A stretch of DNA of 20,562 bases from Planctomycetota bacterium (GTDB taxonomy: Bacteria > Planctomycetota > Phycisphaerae > Phycisphaerales > SM1A02). Below are positions 1 through 6,844 of this stretch, piece by piece (the stretch's first letter is position 1; each line of letters starts with the position of its first letter). The notes below the pieces were generated by a model. The model saw only the letters and a program-made list of their open reading frames with translations. It ran no database searches and was not told where the DNA came from. The DNA is taken from the NCBI GenBank assembly GCA_022567855.1, contig JADFGE010000010.1, positions 1 through 20,562 of the forward strand, written 5' to 3'. A program made the position numbers and the translations under genes.

Positions 1-432
1 GCCCTGTCCGCCCGCGGCCAGGTCCGCCTGACGCAGGTCGTAGATGACCGGACACCCAAACTCCCGCGCAATCGGCATCGGGTCGATCAGTTGCCAGGAG
101 ATCGGCGGCTGATGAATAATCGTTTGCCCGTGTACGGTGACGAGATCGACCGCTTGCTTCGGTTCGAGCAGTTCAGCGATCGCTGAGGCATGCAGCTCGC
201 CCAGGGCCAGGCTGAGTCTCGCAAACTGCCCAGCGGACATCGGCGCCTGCTGAGCGGCCCGGCGAAGATCATCCGCCAACGGCCCGAGCCCACGCCCAAG
301 ATGCTTGATGAGTTCGGCCCGGATCCCCAGCCCCTGGCCGTCGATGTGAGCGACAATGACGTCGATTCCATCGATACTGGTCCCCGTCATTGCGCCGACG
401 ACCAGCCGCTGCCGTGTTCCGGGCGGTGACAT
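1..432 (-). CDS. anmK: Anhydro-N-acetylmuramic acid kinase, N-terminal part (cut by window edge)
   Basis: My translation of the minus strand from the ATG at 430-432 gives 144 residues, open to the window edge. The family's phosphate-binding signature GTSIDGIDV is at residues 17-25, VHGQTIIHQP at 100-109, WQLIDP at 113-118 and a DLRQADLAAGGQG stretch at 132-144. Together these are diagnostic of AnmK. The enzyme cleaves the anhydro ring of 1,6-anhydro-MurNAc and phosphorylates it to MurNAc-6-phosphate in cytoplasmic peptidoglycan recycling. Full-length family members are about 370 residues, so more than half, including the catalytic aspartate, lies outside. An AAGGGA about 10 bases upstream supports the start. 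The gene is divergent from the epimerase-like gene at 525. The family call is firm; activity cannot be judged from this fragment. Confidence 0.9.
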   Translation of the reverse strand, partial: MSPPGTRQRLVVGAMTGTSIDGIDVIVAHIDGQGLGIRAELIKHLGRGLGPLADDLRRAAQQAPMSAGQFARLSLALGELHASAIAELLEPKQAVDLVTVHGQTIIHQPPISWQLIDPMPIAREFGCPVIYDLRQADLAAGGQG

Positions 433-480
433 GTCAAGATCGTCCCTTGAATCACCGAATCCTTCAACCAGCGTATCATC

Positions 481-515
481 CCTGACCCCTAACTCCTAAC
501 TCCTAAACCCTCTCT
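481..515. repeat. Short tandem repeat, period 7 (CCTAACT-like)
   Basis: Five consecutive 7-base units can be aligned: CCTGACC, CCTAACT, CCTAACT, CCTAAAC and CCTCTCT. They lie in the 92-base gap between the divergent anmK and the decarboxylase gene, and end about 10 bases before the ATG of the latter. The array occupies the place where a Shine-Dalgarno sequence would be expected, and none is visible there. Confidence 0.55.
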
Positions 516-524
516 TGCCTCCCC

Positions 525-1496
525 ATGATCAAACGCATCCTTGTCACCGGCGGCGCCGGGTTCCTCGGCTCACATCTTTGCGATCGGCTCGTTTCGGCCG
601 GGGACGACGTCATCTGCGTCGATAACTTCTTCACCTCACAGAAATCCAACATTGAGCACCTGCTGGACCACCGCAATTTCGAGCTGGTCCGCCACGATGT
701 GATCCAACCGCTGTTCCTTGAGGTGGACGAGATCTACAACCTCGCGTGTCCCGCTGCCCCGGGTCACTACCAGTACAACCCGATCAAGACGATCAAGACA
801 TCGGTGATGGGGGCGATCCACGTGCTGGGGTTGGCCAAGCGCGTCCGAGCGAAGGTGCTCCACACCTCCACAAGCGAAGTGTACGGCGATCCGGACGTCC
901 ACCCTCAGCCGGAGTCCTATCGCGGCAACGTCAACCCCATCGGCCCCCGCGCCTGTTACGACGAGGGCAAGCGCGCCGCCGAGACGCTCATGTTCGATTA
1001 CCGTCGACAGAACAACGTCAACATTCGCGTGGTGCGCATTTTCAACACCTACGGCCCGCGCATGCACCCGTTTGATGGGCGCGTCGTGAGCAACTTCATC
1101 CGCCAGGCGATCGTCGGCGAGGACATTTCGATCTACGGTGACGGCTCGCAGACGCGATCGTTCTGCTACGTTGACGATTTGATCGACGGTCTGCTCAAGA
1201 TGATGGATGCGCCGGACGACTTTCCCGGGCCGGTCAACCTCGGCAACCCGGGTGAGTTCACGATTCGGCAACTGGCCGATCTCGTCAAGGAGCTGACCGG
1301 CTCGTCGTCGAAGATCATTTGCGGCCGGCCGCAACCCGAGGACGATCCGGCTCGACGGTGCCCGGATATCAGTCTGGCGCGTGAGAAACTTCACTGGCAG
1401 CCGACGACCGAGTTGAAAGAGGGCTTGGCGAAGACGGTCGCGTGGTTCAAGAGCATCGATTTCGCTTCGTATCGCGCACCGACGCCGAATTATTGA
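525..1496 (+). CDS. UDP-glucuronate decarboxylase-type extended SDR
   Basis: 323 residues, the usual length for bacterial UDP-glucuronate decarboxylases (UXS). Seen directly: the Rossmann dinucleotide motif GGAGFLGS at 9-16, the TSTSEVYG strand at 114-121 with E118, and the catalytic YxxxK in ACYDEGKR (Y145, K149). R/N-rich substrate-loop segments RIFNTYGPRM (171-180) and SFCYVDDLIDG (212-222) are also present. The ACYDEGKR and YNLACPAAPGHYQ signatures favour UXS over UDP-glucose or GDP-mannose epimerases/dehydratases. The expected reaction is NAD-dependent oxidation and decarboxylation of UDP-glucuronate to UDP-xylose, a cytoplasmic step in cell-surface glycan synthesis. There is no Shine-Dalgarno sequence before the ATG; the upstream stretch is a 7-base tandem repeat. 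The long ORF antisense to it is a codon-bias shadow. Confidence 0.88.
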   Translation: MIKRILVTGGAGFLGSHLCDRLVSAGDDVICVDNFFTSQKSNIEHLLDHRNFELVRHDVIQPLFLEVDEIYNLACPAAPGHYQYNPIKTIKTSVMGAIHVLGLAKRVRAKVLHTSTSEVYGDPDVHPQPESYRGNVNPIGPRACYDEGKRAAETLMFDYRRQNNVNIRVVRIFNTYGPRMHPFDGRVVSNFIRQAIVGEDISIYGDGSQTRSFCYVDDLIDGLLKMMDAPDDFPGPVNLGNPGEFTIRQLADLVKELTGSSSKIICGRPQPEDDPARRCPDISLAREKLHWQPTTELKEGLAKTVAWFKSIDFASYRAPTPNY

Positions 1497-1532
1497 CGAA
1501 GGTGTTGTGGCATTGTGGTATCAGGGCGCCGA

Positions 1533-1620
1533 GGCATCGGAACATCGGGACATCCTGGCGCCTGGGCTTGGAGACTTGTACGCTCGAACGCTTGAACGCT
1601 TGAACGCTTGAAGGGTTGAG
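1533..1620. repeat. Period-8 tandem repeat tract (CGCTTGAA and relatives)
   Basis: The gap between the decarboxylase and the FmdB-like gene carries period-8 structure. CGCTCGAA, CGCTTGAA, CGCTTGAA, CGCTTGAA and GGGTTGAG run in tandem at 1581-1620. Earlier, GGCATCGG, AACATCGG and GACATCCT run at 1533-1556. GTTGTGGC and ATTGTGGT at 1504-1519 have the same spacing. The core CGCTTGAA array is clear; the flanking degenerate units are my alignment and less certain. No function is evident. It lies between two convergent genes, so it could only affect termination or be neutral simple-sequence DNA. Confidence 0.6.
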
Positions 1621-1636
1621 CGATGAGCCTGCGGGG

Positions 1637-1933
1637 CTACGGCCCGGGGTGGATGGTCCGCGGCCCCTTGCCGGCCTTCTTCTCATACCGCCCATCGCCG
1701 GCGCGCTCGTACTTCGTGAAGCCGATCCGATCGAGATTGTCGTTGCTCAGCATCTTTCTCGTACCGTGCTCGGACCACCGGCCGGGGATGATCGGCGGCT
1801 GAATCACACGCCGAACCGGCTGGCCCGTCTCGGGGTGCTTGGTCAGCGGCGGATCCGACATCTTCTGAAACGCCTCAAACGTCTCGCCTTCGGAGCCGTC
1901 GTCGGTAATGACTTGATACACATAGGTGGGCAT
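1637..1933 (-). CDS. FmdB-like small protein lacking the zinc-ribbon cysteines
   Basis: 98 residues. The N-terminus MPTYVYQV and the segment ETFEAFQKMSDPPLT (17-31), then GQPVRRVI (37-44), follow the FmdB/CxxC_CxxC small zinc-ribbon pattern. That pattern is MPTYxYxCxxCGxxFExxQxMSDPPLxxCPxCGGxVRRLI. Every cysteine is missing: positions 8-12 read VITDD and the second knuckle reads KHPETGQP. The rest (45-98) is basic and Gly/Pro-rich. The overall frame match is convincing, but a zinc-binding role is not possible by the usual ligands. FmdB-type proteins have been called regulators, but their role is poorly defined and I assign none here. It is convergent with the decarboxylase gene, and no clear Shine-Dalgarno sequence precedes the ATG. 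Confidence 0.72.
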   Translation of the reverse strand: MPTYVYQVITDDGSEGETFEAFQKMSDPPLTKHPETGQPVRRVIQPPIIPGRWSEHGTRKMLSNDNLDRIGFTKYERAGDGRYEKKAGKGPRTIHPGP

Positions 1934-2227
1934 GGATCACCGTTTCGTGCTGGCTCTTGAATCATATCCCTCAATCCCCCGGCCGTGGCAAGCCGCTCGA
2001 GAAGCCCCGCCCGCTGCCGGCCTGAGGTCACGTACGCGTCTTGGCAAGGGGTCTCTCGGGTTCCGGGCGATTTCCCTTGGGGTTCATCGGTCCAATATGC
2101 TAGATTCGAGCGATTGCAGACCACGCCCGTCTCGCGCCGCTGTGCGGCGATCCGCTTTTGGTTTAAAGAGGCAGTCAGCGACTCCCGCCTGCCACGGCAC
2201 GGGACCAGCTAAGGAAGGGACACCCGC

Positions 2228-3931
2228 ATGCTTCGTAGTGCTTATTCGGTGGCCATGCAGATCGTGCTCGGACTCTACCCGTGGTTCGGTGCGAGCGCCC
2301 AAGCAGACGGACTTCAGTTCGTCGAGGAGACATCAACACACTTCCCACAGCCGAACCCCACGGAATACACGAATCAACTCACGATCGGCGATATCGACGG
2401 CGACGGCGATCTGGACATCATTTTCGCCAACGGCGGCAACTTCTCGTCGCAGGGGCCAATTCAAACACAACGCGTTTATATCAACAACGGGACCGGCCGT
2501 TTTACCGATGAGTCTGCGGCTCGGCTCAACTTTTCCGGCTGGTGTCGCGGTGTCGAGCTCGGCGATATCGACAATGACGGCGATCTCGACCTGATCTTCG
2601 CCCAGGATTTCAACAAACTGCCCCATCTCTTTACCAACGATGGCGCCGGCTTCTTCACGGACGTCACCGCTATACAACTACCCAATATCACCCTCAGCAG
2701 CTCCCGCGCGCAGTTCGGGGATGTCGATAACGACGGCGATTTGGACATCTATATCACCAGCGGATCCAGCAATCGATTCAGCTGCGGCCAGTACCGCTTG
2801 TACCTCAACGATGGCGCGGGCTTCTTCACCGATGAGACGGCCACCCACCTGCCGCTTGGCAACGTCTGCAACAACATGGATTGCATCTTCGGCGACATCG
2901 ACGGTGACTTCGACTTGGATGTCAAGACCGCCAGCACCGGCAGCAACAACAGCCGACTTTACCGAAACGATGGGACAGGCGTATTCTCACTTGTTACCGA
3001 CATCCCGCCGGATAGCTCCTGCTATTCCTACGACTTCGGCGACATCAATGGAGACGGCGATCTCGATCTGCTGGGCATCAATGCAGGCTCCGGCACCACT
3101 GAACTCCTGCTCGAAAACGACGGGACGGGCGCCTTCACCAACATAAGCGGTCAGATATCGCCCAACTCCAGTCTCGACGACAACGATAGCAAGTTCTTTG
3201 ACTACGACAACGATGGAGACCTCGACCTCATCATCGCCAGGCTCGGCTCCGGCGGCGAACGGATCTACAACAACGACGGCAATGGGAACTTCACCCAGGT
3301 TTCCGGCCTGATCACGGTCATCGGCGACTCCTCGCTCGACATCATGGTCGCTGATCTTACCGGCAATGGGAAGCTCGACATCGTCACCGCACAGGGCGAA
3401 TCGGGCAACTTCGAGAACCGCATTTACATCAATAAGGGGCCGGCCGACACGATTCCGCCCAACATCGTCCGGACAGAGCAACTTAAAGACACCGACGACA
3501 CGGTCGGGCCCTATGTCGTGCGAACCGTAATTTACGATCAAGTCACTTCTGACCGCGGCTTTTTCGATCACGGCGTGACGCTGAATTACTCCGTCGGCGC
3601 GGGCCCGGCTAGACAGGTTCCCATGACCTGGAGCGGCAATTCACTGTGGCGCGGTGAAATCCCCGGCCAACCCGAGGGCGGAACCATCACGTACTTCGTG
3701 ACCGCGCTTGATTCGGCGGATAATCTCGGCGCGGGCAAGGACCTGTTTTTCACTGTGGGCGCGATCCCCGGCGATCTGGACGGCGACGGCGTCGTCGGCG
3801 TGAAGGATCTGCTCATCCTGCTCGGAAGTTGGGGCCCATGCGCCGACTGCAACAACTGTCCCGCCGACCTCGATGGCGACTGCACCGTCGGCGTCAAGGA
3901 TCTACTTATCCTCCTCGGCAATTGGGGCTAG
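2228..3931 (+). CDS. Secreted FG-GAP/VCBS-repeat protein with C-terminal dockerin-like tail
   Basis: 567 residues. The N-terminus has a hydrophobic stretch ending GASAQA (about 21-26), consistent with a signal peptide. Residues 50-410 hold about seven FG-GAP/VCBS repeats with the calcium-loop pattern DxDGDGDLD (for example 55-63 and 113-121), the kind of repeat that forms a beta-propeller. Residues 425-510 resemble an Ig/Fn-like beta domain. The last 54 residues contain two dockerin-type loops, DLDGDGVVGVKD and DLDGDCTVGVKD, each followed by LLILLG. CADCNNC lies between them. Such tails are frequent on secreted planctomycete proteins and probably act as sorting or attachment modules; no cohesin is present here. 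AAGGAAGGG at 2211-2219 gives a strong ribosome site 8 bases before the ATG. No enzymatic motif was found. An extracellular adhesion or structural role is inferred. Confidence 0.87.
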   Translation: MLRSAYSVAMQIVLGLYPWFGASAQADGLQFVEETSTHFPQPNPTEYTNQLTIGDIDGDGDLDIIFANGGNFSSQGPIQTQRVYINNGTGRFTDESAARLNFSGWCRGVELGDIDNDGDLDLIFAQDFNKLPHLFTNDGAGFFTDVTAIQLPNITLSSSRAQFGDVDNDGDLDIYITSGSSNRFSCGQYRLYLNDGAGFFTDETATHLPLGNVCNNMDCIFGDIDGDFDLDVKTASTGSNNSRLYRNDGTGVFSLVTDIPPDSSCYSYDFGDINGDGDLDLLGINAGSGTTELLLENDGTGAFTNISGQISPNSSLDDNDSKFFDYDNDGDLDLIIARLGSGGERIYNNDGNGNFTQVSGLITVIGDSSLDIMVADLTGNGKLDIVTAQGESGNFENRIYINKGPADTIPPNIVRTEQLKDTDDTVGPYVVRTVIYDQVTSDRGFFDHGVTLNYSVGAGPARQVPMTWSGNSLWRGEIPGQPEGGTITYFVTALDSADNLGAGKDLFFTVGAIPGDLDGDGVVGVKDLLILLGSWGPCADCNNCPADLDGDCTVGVKDLLILLGNWG

Positions 3932-3986
3932 GTGGGCGACCGACGGCAGCGGTTTTGATTTCCCTACTATCGCTGATTCAAGAAAG

Positions 3987-4012
3987 AGCCTGGGCTCACA
4001 TGAGCCCAGGCT
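3987..4012. terminator. Hairpin between convergent genes, probable terminator
   Basis: A perfect 12-base inverted repeat (AGCCTGGGCTCA and its complement) is separated by 2 bases, so the real loop would be slightly larger. It lies in the 129-base gap between the FG-GAP gene and the fibro-slime gene, which converge on it. On the minus strand the stem is followed by CTTTCTT, so it suits the fibro-slime transcript best. On the plus strand it is followed by TGTCGCTT, a poor T-tract. Confidence 0.72.
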
Positions 4013-4060
4013 TGTCGCTTCGGATCGAACGAGATGGGGGGCAATGAGGGCCGCCGTCCG

Positions 4061-5458
4061 TTAGTCGTACACCAGCGAGACGGTGGGCAGGCTGCTGCCC
4101 GTCAGAATCAGATTGGTCGTGATTCTGAAGTTCGATTGCGTGCGGTGACGCTCGGCGAAGAAAAAAGCGAGCGTGTAAGTTTCGCCGTCGTCGAGCCCGA
4201 GACGAGTCAGATCGATGTACTGATCCGCCGCAGCGTGGACGCCGCCGAGGTCGATGGCCAGCTTCCCGTCAACGAAAACCCAGACGTCGTCGTTGCCGGT
4301 GAAGCTGAAGAACGGTTCGCCGTTCGCATCGTAGGTGAAGGTCGCGTGCAGCTCGTACGTGAAGTGGAAGTTGTGGTCTGGGCTGCCGCCGGAGTTCCCG
4401 AACGCTCGATCGTCGATGGGGAAGAACCCGCCCAGGCCGCTGTAGTTCGCGTCGAGATTGTCGTCGAAGACGTAGGTGCCGTCCGGCTGGCGAAGCAAGG
4501 TCAGGGTGAGCGGGGCGGAGACGTTCACGCCGAGTACGTCGCGGAACCACTGATCGAAGCTGTCCGCAGACTGGATGCCGCCGTTGTCGGCGACGCCTGC
4601 GGCGCCTGCGCTGTCGCCCAGACTCGGGTCAGTGCCGAGCAACGATCCCGAGGGGAACGGTGACTCGGTCGTGGCAAGCTCGTCGGTCGGGACGAACAGT
4701 CCTTCATGATCATCATCGTTACCGCCTTTGACCAGAACGCCGTTCCAATCAACGTCGCCGAGGTATTGCTGGTCCAGGACGATGGTGAACGTGCCGTCAG
4801 TGAAATCGTCGTCAACGTCCCACTTGATGCCAAAGAAATTCGTGGATCCGTCCTCGCCGAAGTCGTATCCCTCGGTTGTGCCCGGCATGACCTGATGCGT
4901 CGGCTCGAGCTTCAACGCCCAGTGGCTGAGGTCCTTGCCGGTGCCAAGCTCGCGCACCTGGTAGGTCCACGTGCTCGTTCCATCGGGATTGAACTGGGCT
5001 AAGATCAGTGAGACCTCATAGGCATCGACGCCGTCACTGTCCCGAAGAATGGCGGTGGTATGTTCTGGAGGCTCCGGGTCGCCGCTCTCGCCGGACGTGT
5101 ATGAGCGGTTGTACAGGTGGGGAGCGATCGGACGGCTCTGGCTGTCCTTCCATTGCGAGCTCACCTTGTAGCCGTTTCCGGTAAACACCGGTTTGCCGTC
5201 GTCGCCCAAGAGCAGTCCGATGTTGCCCGCATAATGCCCAAAGCCGTAATCGGGCTGACGCTCAAAGTCCGGGTGGCCGCCCGGCACTGTTCGCTCGCGG
5301 AAATCGCGGACGATGCCCCCCAGCTGGATCTCATCCGGTGCGTCATCTGGGGATTGGAACGGGGCGGCGTTGGCCGGCGCCAGCACCATCAAGGCGATGC
5401 CGGCTGAGGCGAGATGAGAAAACGATCGTTGGGTACTGCGGTGCGACGACTCGGTCAT
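4061..5458 (-). CDS. Secreted fibro-slime domain protein with an inserted domain
   Basis: 465 residues from the ATG at 5456-5458. A TTG two codons upstream is also in frame, but GGAAGGGAG sits 7 bases before the ATG and is too close to the TTG, so the ATG is preferred. A signal peptide ends around APANAA (about residues 27-32). The fibro-slime hallmarks are present: IVRDF near 50, HPDFE near 62, and FDQWFRDVLGVN near 301. FFPIDDRAFGN lies near 345, FTGNDDVWVFVDGKLAIDLGG at about 386-406, and the final AFFFAERHRTQSNFRI near 431. Between the N-terminal HPDFE part and FDQW there are about 110 extra residues (about 145-250) with TWTYQVREL and GKDLSHWAL. They look like a beta-sandwich module seen in other exported proteins. 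Some fibro-slime proteins are extracellular matrix components; the exact role here is unknown. It is convergent with the FG-GAP protein gene. Confidence 0.85.
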   Translation of the reverse strand: MTESSHRSTQRSFSHLASAGIALMVLAPANAAPFQSPDDAPDEIQLGGIVRDFRERTVPGGHPDFERQPDYGFGHYAGNIGLLLGDDGKPVFTGNGYKVSSQWKDSQSRPIAPHLYNRSYTSGESGDPEPPEHTTAILRDSDGVDAYEVSLILAQFNPDGTSTWTYQVRELGTGKDLSHWALKLEPTHQVMPGTTEGYDFGEDGSTNFFGIKWDVDDDFTDGTFTIVLDQQYLGDVDWNGVLVKGGNDDDHEGLFVPTDELATTESPFPSGSLLGTDPSLGDSAGAAGVADNGGIQSADSFDQWFRDVLGVNVSAPLTLTLLRQPDGTYVFDDNLDANYSGLGGFFPIDDRAFGNSGGSPDHNFHFTYELHATFTYDANGEPFFSFTGNDDVWVFVDGKLAIDLGGVHAAADQYIDLTRLGLDDGETYTLAFFFAERHRTQSNFRITTNLILTGSSLPTVSLVYD

Positions 5459-5842
5459 GTGCAAGCTCCCTTCCTTCAGCTCACGTGCAAACGGGTGATG
5501 CGGTTCGTGCCGGTGAGTGCTGCGTCTGAAGTTTTCGGGAGCTTGTATACGATTGTCAGAAATCGACTGTACGATCTACTCCCTGGTGGCCAAGCGGCGT
5601 TGCTCGGATCGGCCCGCCCAGATTGGCGCACGCGCCGTGGGATAGCTGCGGAGAATCGAGAAGCAGTGTCAAGAGATGTGGATTCTCCGGCCGGACTTCG
5701 GCGACGCAGGCGTTGGCAGGAGTTCTTATCGGTCATGCCCCGTATGTGACGATCTTGGAGTTCAGATTCCCATCACTGCTGACCAGGCGGAATGTCAGTA
5801 TCATCTTGCGCCTCTGGAAGTGAACTGAGCTGCCGGACTGTG
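5459..5842. other. Divergent intergenic region
   Basis: This 384-base stretch separates the fibro-slime gene (minus) from the nitrilase gene (plus), so it should contain promoters for both. AAGGAAGGG of the fibro-slime ribosome site is at its left edge. I see no convincing -35/-10 pair; GTATAC at 5547-5552 is the only AT-rich candidate. Short open frames on both strands have no recognisable protein character, and no RNA gene was found. Confidence 0.4.
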
Positions 5843-6844
5843 ATGCCGATGACGAACCTTTATTACGCCGCCGCCTGCCAAACCGCCTTTGACTGCCCGA
5901 CCGATCGGGAGCAGATCGCCCAGCGCACCAAGCGCATGTGCGAGATGATCGAGCACACGATCGTCGGGTACGAGCCGTTCTTCGATGTACGGCTGTTGGT
6001 GTTTCCGGAGTTCGCCCACGCCGCCCCGATCTATGACAGTGTGGCGAAGCTGCGGGATCGGCTCGCGGTGCCCGTGCCTAATGAGCACACCGATCGCTAT
6101 GTCGCCTTGGCGAAAAAATACGGCTGCTACATACAGACGGGAACGTTTCTCGAAATCGACGAGTCGTATGACGATGTCGTCTTCAATACCACGGTGCTTA
6201 TTGGCCCGGAGGGCGTACTGTCAAAATATCGCAAAGTGAATCCCTGGATACCGTGGGAACTCCACGCCAGCCCGCACGATATTCCCGAGTACCCCGACGA
6301 TCCGTTTCCCGTCGTTGACACCGTCCTTGGACGACTGGGCGTCGCGATCTGCTACGACTGGCTGTTTCCCGAGACGATTCGACAGATCGCCTTCAATGGG
6401 GCGGAGGTGATTATTCGGGTGTCAGCGTACATGGACCCGTGGGGTGCGACGCCGCCGATGGATTGGTGGACGCTGTTCAATCGAGCTCGCGCCGCGGAGA
6501 ACACCGCCTACGTCGTTGCGTCGAATCAAGGTGCATCGCTTGCGGGTTATCCGCCGTTCAGTTGGCCGGGCGGGAGTATGGTGGTTGACTACGATGGTCG
6601 CGTACTCGCCCAGGCCGATCCCGGCGAGGGGGAGAAAGTCGTCGTCGCCCCCATCGATATCGACGCGCTGCGTTCCGAGCGGAAGCGCCGCGTCGGCCAC
6701 GATATGCTTGCGCAACTGAGAACCGAGGTTCATCCATATATGCAACAGCAACAAATGGCGCCGGCTGAGAGACATCCCCTCACCGGCGAAACGATCCGCG
6801 AACGTATTCAGACGGCCAAGGATCGATTGGAAGAGCGATCGTGA
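5843..6844 (+). CDS. Nitrilase-superfamily carbon-nitrogen hydrolase
   Basis: 333 residues from the ATG at 5843. Further in-frame ATGs lie at 5792 and 5849. The start at 5843 or 5849 is preferred because homologous-looking proteins begin just before YYAAACQT, and neither has a clear Shine-Dalgarno sequence. The Glu-Lys-Cys triad is visible: E56 in FPEFAH, K131 in YRKVNPW and C170 in ICYDWLFPE. AENTAYVVASNQGAS and FSWPGGSMVVDYDG match the conserved C-terminal part of the family. The enzyme should hydrolyse a C-N bond of an amide, carbamoyl or nitrile compound in the cytoplasm; the motifs around Cys suggest an amidase more than a true nitrilase, but the substrate is not predictable. Its stop codon overlaps the GTG of the next gene by 4 bases, so the two genes are probably co-translated. 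Confidence 0.85.
   Translation: MPMTNLYYAAACQTAFDCPTDREQIAQRTKRMCEMIEHTIVGYEPFFDVRLLVFPEFAHAAPIYDSVAKLRDRLAVPVPNEHTDRYVALAKKYGCYIQTGTFLEIDESYDDVVFNTTVLIGPEGVLSKYRKVNPWIPWELHASPHDIPEYPDDPFPVVDTVLGRLGVAICYDWLFPETIRQIAFNGAEVIIRVSAYMDPWGATPPMDWWTLFNRARAAENTAYVVASNQGASLAGYPPFSWPGGSMVVDYDGRVLAQADPGEGEKVVVAPIDIDALRSERKRRVGHDMLAQLRTEVHPYMQQQQMAPAERHPLTGETIRERIQTAKDRLEERS

Noticed and set aside
636..1394. Long open frame antisense to the decarboxylase gene
   Set aside because: It is Arg/Val/Asp-rich without any family motif and fully overlaps a well-supported gene; GC-rich codon bias explains it.
1926..2594. 222-codon open frame running into the FG-GAP gene
   Set aside because: Its second half is an alternate frame of the FG-GAP repeats and its first half is Arg/Ser-rich; the gene at 2228 has the strong ribosome site.
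5459..5464. TTG start for the fibro-slime gene
   Set aside because: The GGAAGGGAG ribosome site lies 1 base from the TTG but 7 bases from the ATG at 5458, so the ATG fits.
5476..5736. 86-codon minus-strand frame upstream of the fibro-slime gene
   Set aside because: No ribosome site or protein character; the region is better read as divergent promoter DNA.
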